Positions 52,230 through 59,373 of a stretch of DNA of 59,373 bases are shown piece after piece. Position 1 is the stretch's first letter. Each line of letters begins with the position of its first letter. The position numbers were made by a program, and so were the translations under genes. The stretch comes from DAIRDK01 sp035403225 (GTDB lineage: Bacteria; Bacteroidota; Bacteroidia; Bacteroidales; FEN-979), in contig DAONET010000015.1 in the NCBI GenBank assembly GCA_035403225.1, positions 1-59,373 of the forward strand, given 5' to 3'. Under the pieces are notes generated by a model. The model saw nothing but the letters and a program-made list of their open reading frames with translations. It was not told the DNA's origin and did no database searches.

Positions 52230-53135
52230 ATGAAACCTACACTTCTCATTCTTGCTGCCGGTATCGGAAGCCGTTACGGCGGGCTCAAACAACTTGATCC
52301 GATCGGACCTTCGGGAGAAACGATCGTCGATTATTCCATTTATGACGCGCTTCAGTCCGGTTTTGGGAAAGTCGTCTTCATCATCAAAGAAGAAATTGAA
52401 AAAGATTTTCGGGAAGTATTTTATGAAAAGCTGAAAAACCATGTCGCCGTGGATTATGTCATGCAGGAGATATGGAAAGTGCCGGAAGGGGTCAAAGTCC
52501 CTGAAGAACGCCGGAAACCATGGGGCACGGGTCACGCCATCCTGATGGCCGACGGCACTATTGATGGCCCTTTCGCGGTGATCAATTCCGATGATTTTTA
52601 CGGACGGGGGGCCTATCAGAAACTGGCTGAATACTATCAAGGCTGGTCGCCTTCCCGTGAAAACGATTACTGCATGGTCGGCTATCGCGTTGCCAACACC
52701 TTGTCGGAATTCGGTGCAGTGTCACGGGGTGTATGTCAGACAGATGCAAACGGTTTTCTCCTGGATGTAGTGGAGCGTACCCAAATAGCAAGAGGGGAGA
52801 AAGGAATCTGTTTCAGCGAAAAGGGGCAGGAGTTCCCCCTGGCCGATAATACCACCGTGTCGATGAATTTCTGGGGATTCACTCCCTCGTTTTTCGGATT
52901 CCTGCGGACCGGGTTTGATGATTTTATCAGAAAAAATGTAAATGAGTTAAAATCAGAATACTATATCCCGACAGAAGTAAATCATCTCATCCGGGAAAGA
53001 CGGGCTACCGTCAGGGTGCTTCCGTGTGTGGAAAGATGGTTCGGGATGACATACCATGAGGACCGCGAGCAGGTAGTGAAAAACATCCGGTCACTGATAA
53101 AAAACGGAGTCTACCCTGAAAATTTGTGGTCTTAG
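52230..53135 (+). CDS. Sugar-phosphate nucleotidyltransferase family protein
   Basis: 301 residues from ATG 52230. The Rossmann-like NTP-binding start is LLILAAGIGSRYGGLKQLDP, with Gly-rich loop and Arg/Lys, then GTGHAILMA and VINSDDFYG (metal-binding Asp). The C-terminal third has VERWFGMTYHEDREQVV. The group is common in Bacteroidota and not well characterised; the activated sugar is unknown. It lies directly downstream of the sugar permease. Confidence 0.85.
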   Translation: MKPTLLILAAGIGSRYGGLKQLDPIGPSGETIVDYSIYDALQSGFGKVVFIIKEEIEKDFREVFYEKLKNHVAVDYVMQEIWKVPEGVKVPEERRKPWGTGHAILMADGTIDGPFAVINSDDFYGRGAYQKLAEYYQGWSPSRENDYCMVGYRVANTLSEFGAVSRGVCQTDANGFLLDVVERTQIARGEKGICFSEKGQEFPLADNTTVSMNFWGFTPSFFGFLRTGFDDFIRKNVNELKSEYYIPTEVNHLIRERRATVRVLPCVERWFGMTYHEDREQVVKNIRSLIKNGVYPENLWS

Positions 53136-53138
53136 TCG

Positions 53139-53146
53139 TACATTTG
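53139..53146 (+). promoter_or_regulatory. Bacteroidota -7 box for the 53168 OM protein gene
   Basis: TACATTTG; leader about 18 bases to ATG 53168. Confidence 0.5.
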
Positions 53147-53167
53147 TAAAAGTTAAACAGCAGAAAT

Positions 53168-53863
53168 ATGAAAAAAAGTCTTTTTGCCGTCACCCGGGCC
53201 ATGCTTCTGGTGACCATCCTGTGCCTGTTGGTCCAGGTTTCAGATGCCCAGATTGTCAATGAGCAGACCCGTAACAAAATCACGGTCGGAATCGGAATAA
53301 ACACCGATATCTGGAACAATGTTCCGGATGGGATCAATACACGGGTCATCAACCAGGGCTTTCAGTCTGTATTGATGTATAATGTTCCTTTCGGGAAAAG
53401 TCCTCTCGGGTTTTCAGCCGGAGTAGGTTTCCGTGCTCAGAATCTGTTCCTCAAGGATGCTGTTTTCCAAAGTACCAAGGACTCAACGTACATCCAGGCC
53501 CTCGATGATTCCATCAGCGTCACCCGCAGCAAGTTAACACTGCCTTACCTGGAAGTCCCCATCGAATTTTTCTATAAAGGGAAAACGGGACTCACGATCG
53601 CAGCCGGGTTTAAAGTCGGTTACCTGCTTCCTGCTCACATCAAATATGTAGGCGACAATTATGAAACAGGTTCAACCTTGCGCTACCGGGTGAAATACAG
53701 AAACATCCAGAATATGGAGACCTTCAGTTACGGACCTACTTTACGCGTGGGATACAAATGGATCCATGCTTTCGGGTATTATTCCTTATCCAAGATCTTC
53801 ACCAAGGATAAAGGACCGGACCTTTATCCCATTACCGTCGGGATTATGATCATGCCCTATTAA
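53168..53863 (+). CDS. Outer-membrane beta-barrel protein, PorT-family-like
   Basis: 231 residues with signal peptide (LLVTILCLLVQVSDAQ). Alternating hydrophobic beta strands (GFSAGVGFRAQNLFL, LPYLEVPIEFFYKGKTG, LTIAAGFKVGYLLPAHIKY, YGPTLRVGYKWIHAFGYYSL) suggest an eight-stranded barrel, ending in PITVGIMIMPY. The length and pattern match the generic OMP_b-brl/PorT group. Whether it is the T9SS PorT itself is not shown. It overlaps the convergent PAP2-like gene by 4 bases. Confidence 0.75.
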   Translation: MKKSLFAVTRAMLLVTILCLLVQVSDAQIVNEQTRNKITVGIGINTDIWNNVPDGINTRVINQGFQSVLMYNVPFGKSPLGFSAGVGFRAQNLFLKDAVFQSTKDSTYIQALDDSISVTRSKLTLPYLEVPIEFFYKGKTGLTIAAGFKVGYLLPAHIKYVGDNYETGSTLRYRVKYRNIQNMETFSYGPTLRVGYKWIHAFGYYSLSKIFTKDKGPDLYPITVGIMIMPY

Positions 53864-54471
53864 AGAAGAAATCCGGTAAAAAACATCAGAACGGCGCCCG
53901 CCAGCCATCCGATATACAAGTCGGAAGGGAGGTGGGCGTTTAATTTTAACCGCGCTGTTCCCAGCACTCCCGAAAGAAGGATCCCTGCCACCAGGAGCCA
54001 CGAGGTGTTAAAGGTGTAATGAAAGGCGAGGCCGGCCATCAGACCGGTGAAACCACCCATTCCTGCCATATGCAGGCTGATTTTCCGGAAGAAATTCAGG
54101 ATGATGAGGATAATGATGGTTGCCGTGGCTCCCAACATGTACATGTAGAAAATGGAAGGGAGCTGCAATCTTTTCAGCAACGCATAGGTGAGGTAATAGG
54201 AAAAAGCGATGATCAGCAGCGGGAGAATCCGTTCTTCGCGCGTCTTCATGTAAATTGATCCGATCAGGTTCAGCCTGAATGTCAGGAAGATTAAGATCAG
54301 GGGAATCAGGATCGTCGTGATAAAGACCATCCCCACCATCATGAACTTCATCTTGACCGGAAGAAGCAGGGAAAGGACAGGATCGATCTCTGTCAGGATG
54401 CCGATGATAACACACGGAAGGATCAACGGATGAAACAGGAAGGAGAGGGCGGTGGAGGTTTTCTGATTCAT
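53860..54471 (-). CDS. PAP2-like integral membrane phosphatase-type protein
   Basis: 203 residues from ATG 54471, ten bases after the rpoN stop. Six membrane helices. The C-terminal motif ARLKLNAHLPSD fits the PAP2 motif 3 (SRxxxxxHxxxD) in spacing, with Ala for Ser. A Lys/Arg-rich motif 1 (KTREERILP) precedes, and HMAGMGG replaces the usual PSGH of motif 2. So a PAP2-fold lipid phosphatase is likely, but loss of PSGH makes activity uncertain. It is probably transcribed with rpoN. Confidence 0.75.
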   Translation of the reverse strand: MNQKTSTALSFLFHPLILPCVIIGILTEIDPVLSLLLPVKMKFMMVGMVFITTILIPLILIFLTFRLNLIGSIYMKTREERILPLLIIAFSYYLTYALLKRLQLPSIFYMYMLGATATIIILIILNFFRKISLHMAGMGGFTGLMAGLAFHYTFNTSWLLVAGILLSGVLGTARLKLNAHLPSDLYIGWLAGAVLMFFTGFLL

Positions 54472-54481
54472 GAAGTTATTT

Positions 54482-55987
54482 TCAAATCTCAATCCGGAGA
54501 CGGGCGACCGGAATGTTGAGATGTTTTCTGTATTTAGCAACGGTACGACGTGCGATGTTGTATCCTTTTTCCTTCAGCATATCCACCAGCTGATCGTCGG
54601 TGTATGGAGACGATTTGTCTTCCGCCTCCACGATATCTTTCAGGATCGTTTTCACTTCACGGGTCGAAACTTCTTCTCCTTTGGTATTCTGAACCGAATC
54701 GGAGAAGAAACTTTTTAACAGAAAAGTCCCGAAAGGAGTTTGTACGTATTTGCTGTTGGCGACGCGCGAGATGGTGGAGATATCGAGTTTCACGATATTG
54801 GCGATATCTTTCAGGATCATTGGCTTGAGTTGGGTCTCGTCTCCCGAGAGGAAGTATTCGCGCTGGTACTCCATGATGGCGCTCATGGTGGTCATCAGGG
54901 TCTCTTGCCGCTGTTTGATGGCATCGATGAATCCGCGTGCCGAATCAATCTTTTTCTTGATGAAAGACATCGCAGAACGCTCGGATGCCGTAACCTGGCG
55001 TTTAGAATGGCTGAAGTCCTTCAGCATGTCGATGTACTGCCGGTTTAAGATAAGTTCGGGTGCATTGCGGGAGTTGAGGGTGAGTTCCAGCTCGCCATCG
55101 GTGTTGGTGATGATGAAGTCGGGGATGATGTATTGAAGCTCACGGTATATATCGCTGATGCCTCCGCCCGGTTTGGGATTTAGTTTCTGGATCTCGTCAA
55201 TGGCCTCTTTCAGCTCTTCATCGTTGATGCGCAGGCGTGTTTTGATCTTATCGTAATGCTTTTTACTGAATTCATCGAAATATTCCCGGATGATCACGGC
55301 CGCGAGTTCGGCTCCGCGATTTTTTTCGGGCAGCCGGTCCAGTTGCAGGAGGAGGCATTCCTGAAGATCACGGGCCGCGATGCCGGCAGGATCAAAGCTT
55401 TGCACCAGCGTCAGCGCTGCTTCGATCTCACGGGGGGAGGCTTCGATATTCTGGTTGAAAGAGAGATCATCAGCCAGGGCTCCCAGCTCACGGCGCAGGT
55501 ACCCCGCATCGTCGAGGTTACCGATGATATTCGAGGCAATGATGAAGTCTTTATCACTGATTTTGTTCATCCCCAGTTGTGTCAGCAGGAAATCCTGAAA
55601 ACTGACCGAAGAGATCACCGGGATCTCATGACTGTCTTCGTCGGGGTGTTTGTTGTCCGCAATCAGCCGGTAGTCGGGAATCGATTCGTCATCCAGGTAG
55701 TCTTCCAGGGTAAATTCGGCTTTCTCATCCGGCGCTAACTCCGGCTCCCCGCTCAGTTCTTCATCTTCCGTCTCCTCTTCTTCCCGAAAAACGGATTCCG
55801 TATCATCGGAAGGGATCCCCATCTCATCCTCTACATTCAGTACCTCTTCCAGTGCCGGGTTTTCTTCCAGCTCCTGCTTGATGCGCTGCTCAAGGGAAAG
55901 GATGGGCTCCTGGACCAAACGCATGACCAGCACCTGTTGGGGCGAAAGTTTCTGTAAGAGCCGCTGCTGAAGTTTCTGATGGAGCAT
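54482..55987 (-). CDS. rpoN: RNA polymerase sigma-54 factor
   Basis: 501 residues from ATG 55987. Region I is Gln/Leu-rich (LHQKLQQRLLQKLSPQQVL), then an acidic region II (about 60-110), the core-binding region III, and the C-terminal RpoN box ARRTVAKYRK that contacts the -24 element. ATG 55987 is the homology-supported start. The promoter box TACTTTTG (55999-55992) ends only four bases before it, so the mRNA is leaderless or nearly so. It needs AAA+ activators for open-complex formation; none is in the window. Confidence 0.95.
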   Translation of the reverse strand: MLHQKLQQRLLQKLSPQQVLVMRLVQEPILSLEQRIKQELEENPALEEVLNVEDEMGIPSDDTESVFREEEETEDEELSGEPELAPDEKAEFTLEDYLDDESIPDYRLIADNKHPDEDSHEIPVISSVSFQDFLLTQLGMNKISDKDFIIASNIIGNLDDAGYLRRELGALADDLSFNQNIEASPREIEAALTLVQSFDPAGIAARDLQECLLLQLDRLPEKNRGAELAAVIIREYFDEFSKKHYDKIKTRLRINDEELKEAIDEIQKLNPKPGGGISDIYRELQYIIPDFIITNTDGELELTLNSRNAPELILNRQYIDMLKDFSHSKRQVTASERSAMSFIKKKIDSARGFIDAIKQRQETLMTTMSAIMEYQREYFLSGDETQLKPMILKDIANIVKLDISTISRVANSKYVQTPFGTFLLKSFFSDSVQNTKGEEVSTREVKTILKDIVEAEDKSSPYTDDQLVDMLKEKGYNIARRTVAKYRKHLNIPVARLRIEI

Positions 55988-55991
55988 GAGA

Positions 55992-55999
55992 CAAAAGTA
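55992..55999 (-). promoter_or_regulatory. Bacteroidota -7 box directly before rpoN
   Basis: TACTTTTG on the minus strand with its last base 4 bases before the ATG. If the transcription start is at the usual distance, the mRNA begins at or next to the start codon. Confidence 0.5.
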
Positions 56000-56180
56000 T
56001 AAATTTACGGAAGAATACCAGCCCATAAAAATCTTCCGCCACTTTTTTTGCTGCTTCTTACGGGAAAAACTGCGATCTTTGAATAAGAAATAAAGCGTGC
56101 GTTTTGTTCGTCATCGAAAATCAGGTTTATGTCATCAAATTAGCAACACTTGTCTTTTTACCTATTTCAATATAATCTAA

Positions 56181-57248
56181 ATGAATAAATTCGCATCATT
56201 GTTCAAGCCGAACATGAGCAGCCCGGATTTACAGTTTTCTAAATTCCCTGTCGTTCTTGTCCATTTACTGTTCTGGGCTGCTTTTCTTTTCCTTCCGTTG
56301 GTCTTGTTCGAGACGTTTGATGAACGGATGAGATTCGTTCGTCATTGGGGATATCAACTGATCCTCACCGCTTTGTTTTTTTACCTGAATTATCATGTAC
56401 TCATACCTAAACTTCTGATAAAAAGGAAGATGAGGTATTATTCGTTGGCGTTGTTCGGAGTGCTGGTGTCCATGATGGGATTGACGGTGCTTCTGGCCCT
56501 TCTCTTCGAACAATGTGGTCTTAAATCTCATTGCTGGGGATTCAACTGGCATACCATACTTATCCCGGTATTTCCTTTCGTGCTTGGTTTTGCCATCAGT
56601 ATTTTTATCAAGATGACCAATCAATGGCTGATGAGTGAGCGGGATAAAAAGATATTGGAAAACGAAAAGCTGACGGCCGAGTTGGGTTTTCTCAAATCGC
56701 AGGTCCATCCGCATTTTCTCTTTAATACGCTGAATAATATTTGTTCCCTTGCCCGGAAAAAATCGGAAAAAACAGAAACTGCGCTGATCAAACTCTCCGA
56801 ATTCATGCGTTACATGATGGATGAATCGAAGGAAGACAAAGTATCCTTGTCGAAAGAGATTGAATACCTGCAAAATTATATTGAATTACAGCGACTTCGG
56901 TTTACAGAAGGGGTAAAAATTGATTTTAAGGTGACCGGCGGCTCAACCCCCGTCCTGATCGAACCAATGCTCCTGATCCCCTTTGTCGAAAATGCTTTTA
57001 AACACGGGATCGGGATACAGGAGGAGTCACATATTTGGATTGATCTGAATATCACCGCAGATGAGCTTGTTTTTGTCGTTAAAAACCAGATACACCCATA
57101 TCTTGGCGAAAACCTTCCCGACGAGCATGGTATCGGCCTGCGTAATGTCAAGCGCCGGCTTGAACTCCTCTATCCGGGTTCCCATGACCTGACAATAACC
57201 GATGATAACAATATGTACAAAGTCATTCTTGAAATCCGGCGCAAATGA
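56181..57248 (+). CDS. LytS-family sensor histidine kinase
   Basis: 355 residues. Four membrane helices fill residues 20-155. The His_kinase domain starts with LKSQVHPHFLFNTLNNICSLAR (phospho-acceptor His in the HPHFLFN block), followed by an HATPase_c domain with LLIPFVENAFKHGIG (N box) and DEHGIGLRNVKRRLELLY (G box). No periplasmic sensor domain is seen, so the signal is probably membrane-based. It overlaps its LytTR response regulator by 4 bases. Confidence 0.94.
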   Translation: MNKFASLFKPNMSSPDLQFSKFPVVLVHLLFWAAFLFLPLVLFETFDERMRFVRHWGYQLILTALFFYLNYHVLIPKLLIKRKMRYYSLALFGVLVSMMGLTVLLALLFEQCGLKSHCWGFNWHTILIPVFPFVLGFAISIFIKMTNQWLMSERDKKILENEKLTAELGFLKSQVHPHFLFNTLNNICSLARKKSEKTETALIKLSEFMRYMMDESKEDKVSLSKEIEYLQNYIELQRLRFTEGVKIDFKVTGGSTPVLIEPMLLIPFVENAFKHGIGIQEESHIWIDLNITADELVFVVKNQIHPYLGENLPDEHGIGLRNVKRRLELLYPGSHDLTITDDNNMYKVILEIRRK

Positions 57249-57973
57249 TCAGGTGTATCGTTATTGATGATGAAGTTCTCGCTATCGAATTACTGGAGGA
57301 TAATATCAAAAGAGTTTCCTTTCTGGAACATGTCCGTAGTTTTACCAACGGGTTCGATGCCCTGGATTTTTTGACGAAAGAGAAAATTGATCTGATTTTT
57401 CTGGATATCCGGATGCCTGGTATCTCGGGGATACAGCTGATCAAGGTACTGCCCAATCAACCCATGATTATTCTGACGACGGCCTATGAAAAATATGCCG
57501 TAGAAGGTTTTGAGATGAATGTACTGGATTATTTGCTGAAACCTTTCTCGTATGAACGTTTTCTGAAGGCGGTGACCAAGGCCCGGAGAAGATATCAGTT
57601 AATGAATCCTGCTGAAACCAAAGCCGAAAAAGGGGAAGATGATGAAGGCCCTGCTTTCATCTTCGTCAAAGCCGATTACAAACAGGTTAAGATCAATGTG
57701 GCGGACATCCGCTTCGTGGAAGGTCTGCGGGATTATATCAAGATATACGTGGAAGACCGGCCCGTGATCACTCAGATCAGCCTGAAAGCGATTGAAGAGA
57801 AACTCCCCAGGAAGTACTTTATCAGGGTGCATCGTTCCTTTATCATCAACCTCCGGTATATTCAGTATATCCAGCGAATGCAGATACGGATAGGCACTTC
57901 CGATATACCGATCGGGGAAAATTACCGCGAACAGTTTTTCAAGGCGATTAACCAGGATCCATCCTCTTTGTAA
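57245..57973 (+). CDS. LytTR-family response regulator
   Basis: 242 residues. The receiver domain has acidic pocket DDE (IVIDDEVLAIELLEDN), phospho-acceptor Asp in LIFLDIRMPG, Thr in TTAYEKYAVEGF and Lys in LKPFSYERF. The C-terminal LytTR DNA-binding domain has IFVKADYKQVKINVADIRFV and FIRVHRSFIINLRYI. It is encoded with the LytS-type kinase. The OmpA gene 52 bases downstream may be a target. Confidence 0.95.
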   Translation: MIRCIVIDDEVLAIELLEDNIKRVSFLEHVRSFTNGFDALDFLTKEKIDLIFLDIRMPGISGIQLIKVLPNQPMIILTTAYEKYAVEGFEMNVLDYLLKPFSYERFLKAVTKARRRYQLMNPAETKAEKGEDDEGPAFIFVKADYKQVKINVADIRFVEGLRDYIKIYVEDRPVITQISLKAIEEKLPRKYFIRVHRSFIINLRYIQYIQRMQIRIGTSDIPIGENYREQFFKAINQDPSSL

Positions 57974-58025
57974 AAGGATTTTTACCGGACGCGGTCATAG
58001 TTTATAACAACAACTATTCTACAGG

Positions 58026-59114
58026 ATGAAGATGATGAAAACAACTCTTTTTGCTGCACTTGCGTTTAGTTTGCTCGTGCCGGTTGCCCTTCGGGCTCAG
58101 GATGAAGAAGAACCCGTAAAATTCGAGTCCGTTTCCCGCTACGATTTTGTTCCCGGAGACCAGGTTTTATACTACGAAGATTTTTCGCAGGATAATATCG
58201 GAGATTTCCCTGCCTTATGGGCAAGCAACGGGAGCGGCGAAGTGAAAACCGTCTCCATCGCACAGGGGAAATGGTTCCATCTGAATGGGGAAAGTGCAGT
58301 GTATTGTTATACCAAAACGATCGATTTCCCGGCCAACTTTATTATGGAGTTCGACCTGATTCCGGATGCTGAATACCTGAATGGCATCGTGCTGAACTTG
58401 TACCAGGAATCGGAATACAGAGAACTCAATGATGACCTTTATCCCGGTGAAAAAGGGCTTCAGGTAATGATTGGACCTGAATCGTGGGAGACGAAAGGAT
58501 ACACCTCCGAATATGACGACTGGCTTGAGGGCTCCGGAACAAAAGCGCCGGTGGTCAAAGAAACCGTCAACCATGTTATCATCTGGGTACAAAACCGCCG
58601 GGTCCGTATTTACCACCAGGGACAAAAAGTAATTGATATGAGCACCAATATACAAGCCGGCACCAGGTTTAACCGTTTACTCTTTTCCGGCTGGGACAGA
58701 GCAAGCTACCCGTATATCAGCAATATCCAGATCACGACTGCTTCCCCCGATACACGCAGCAAACTGATCACCGATGGCAAACTGGTGACGTACGGAATCT
58801 ACTTTGATTCCGGGAAGGATGTGGTGAAACCCGAGTCATACGGTACCATCCAGGCCATTGCTTCGGTGCTGAAAGAGAATCCGGGCGTGAGAATAAAAAT
58901 TGTCGGACATACCGATAGCGACGGCGATGATGCGCTGAATATGGATTTGTCGAAAAGAAGGGCTGCTGCCGTGAAAGCATATCTCGTTAAAGAGTTTCAG
59001 GTTGATGCAGCCGGTATCGAAACGGATGGTAAGGGTGAAAGCCAGCCGGTAATGGAAAACACCTCGCCGGAGAACAAAGCGAAAAACCGGAGGGTGGAGT
59101 TCCTGAAACTCTGA
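58026..59114 (+). CDS. OmpA-family protein with jelly-roll-like domain
   Basis: 362 residues with signal peptide (LFAALAFSLLVPVALRAQ). Residues about 40-235 look like a concanavalin/LamG-type beta-sandwich (YYEDFSQDNIGDFPALWAS, FIMEFDLIPDAEYLNGIVLN, VNHVIIWVQNRRVRIYHQGQ). The C-terminal OmpA domain (about 245-362) shows ITDGKLVTYGIYFDSGKDV, IVGHTDSDGDD and LSKRRAAAVKAYLV for peptidoglycan binding. It may link a surface glycan or protein ligand to the cell wall. It follows the LytS/LytTR pair. Confidence 0.88.
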   Translation: MKMMKTTLFAALAFSLLVPVALRAQDEEEPVKFESVSRYDFVPGDQVLYYEDFSQDNIGDFPALWASNGSGEVKTVSIAQGKWFHLNGESAVYCYTKTIDFPANFIMEFDLIPDAEYLNGIVLNLYQESEYRELNDDLYPGEKGLQVMIGPESWETKGYTSEYDDWLEGSGTKAPVVKETVNHVIIWVQNRRVRIYHQGQKVIDMSTNIQAGTRFNRLLFSGWDRASYPYISNIQITTASPDTRSKLITDGKLVTYGIYFDSGKDVVKPESYGTIQAIASVLKENPGVRIKIVGHTDSDGDDALNMDLSKRRAAAVKAYLVKEFQVDAAGIETDGKGESQPVMENTSPENKAKNRRVEFLKL

Positions 59115-59270
59115 CCCGGATCCTGTAAAGGGTCACGGAGAAAGAAGGTGGACTCTTCATGAACAACCAAACCATCACTCAGAAACTCGTTGTGAAGGAA
59201 TGAGGGTGCTTCCGAAAACCGGGGTCAAAACGAACGCTCGGTAACACGGAAAAAAATCAGGAAAATTAAG

Positions 59271-59278
59271 TACCTTTG
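59271..59278 (+). promoter_or_regulatory. Promoter box for tRNA-Arg
   Basis: TACCTTTG about 42 bases before the tRNA. The 205-base gap after the OmpA gene holds no other recognised feature. Confidence 0.45.
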
Positions 59279-59319
59279 TCGCCCGGATGGGACAAAGAAT
59301 GCCTTTCCCTGTAAACGCC

Positions 59320-59373
59320 GGCCCTATAGTTCAACGGATAGAACGGAAGTTTCCTAAACTTTAAATCCAGGTT
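59320..59373 (+). tRNA. tRNA-Arg(CCU), 3' part beyond the window
   Basis: The visible 54 bases include the acceptor 5' strand GGCCCTA, D arm GTTC/GAAC, and the anticodon arm GAAGT-TTCCTAA-ACTTT with anticodon CCT. The variable region follows, and the T arm is cut by the window end. Start is set at G59320 by D-arm spacing. Confidence 0.8.

Overview
The window reads as a chromosomal segment of a Bacteroidota bacterium (Bacteroidia-like), not a mobile element. Supporting signs are: four proteins with type IX secretion (T9SS) C-terminal sorting domains, including PorZ itself; many signal peptides and lipoboxes of the MKK/MKT type; weak or absent Shine-Dalgarno sequences at most starts; and the Bacteroidota promoter -7 box TAnnTTTG in front of about fifteen genes. 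No IS element, phage gene, CRISPR array or rRNA was seen. Coding density is high and gene starts are compact.

Layout. 1-6.9 kb: a slipin cut by the window edge, the cbpA-cbpM chaperone pair, a seven-repeat propeller lipoprotein, a secreted isochorismatase-fold protein, a DUF2062 membrane protein, an SDR, and two small lipoproteins. 7-15.4 kb: a large T9SS cargo protein, an MltD-like lytic transglycosylase, a CDF transporter, and a secreted peptidyl-arginine-deiminase-like enzyme with a T9SS sorting domain, closed by a strong bidirectional terminator. 15.4-21 kb: lysS, then a compact porZ - FkbM-type methyltransferase - recO unit. 21-26.5 kb: a four-gene unit wza-wzc-cysD-cysN that joins polysaccharide export to sulfate activation. 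26.5-37 kb: housekeeping genes (miaB, topA, ruvC, ispD, queA), a degenerate arginase-fold protein, a flippase-like/GT2 pair, a HAD phosphatase and a tRNA(CAU) that looks like tRNA-Ile2. 37-45 kb: another T9SS cargo, a secreted START protein, a tiny repeat protein, alpha-L-fucosidase plus macro-domain hydrolase, and a Cu(I) P-type ATPase. 45-51 kb: a complete phosphate module (OprP-like porin, pstS, pstC, pstA, pstB, phoU). 51-59.4 kb: a sugar MFS permease and sugar nucleotidyltransferase, an OM beta-barrel protein, rpoN with a PAP2-like gene, a LytS/LytTR two-component pair, an OmpA protein with a jelly-roll-like domain, and the 5' part of tRNA-Arg(CCU).

The strongest candidates for something new are: (i) the PPAD-like deiminase at 13316-15367, which keeps the catalytic tetrad and both substrate-carboxylate arginines at the PPAD spacing; (ii) the EPS-export/sulfate-activation operon with its 14-tyrosine Gly-Tyr tail on Wzc; (iii) the pseudo-arginase at 30394; (iv) a small secreted protein whose 21-residue repeats differ only at synonymous sites; and (v) the methyltransferase embedded between porZ and recO. 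Functions are inferred from motifs seen in the sequence and from family knowledge; no database search was run.
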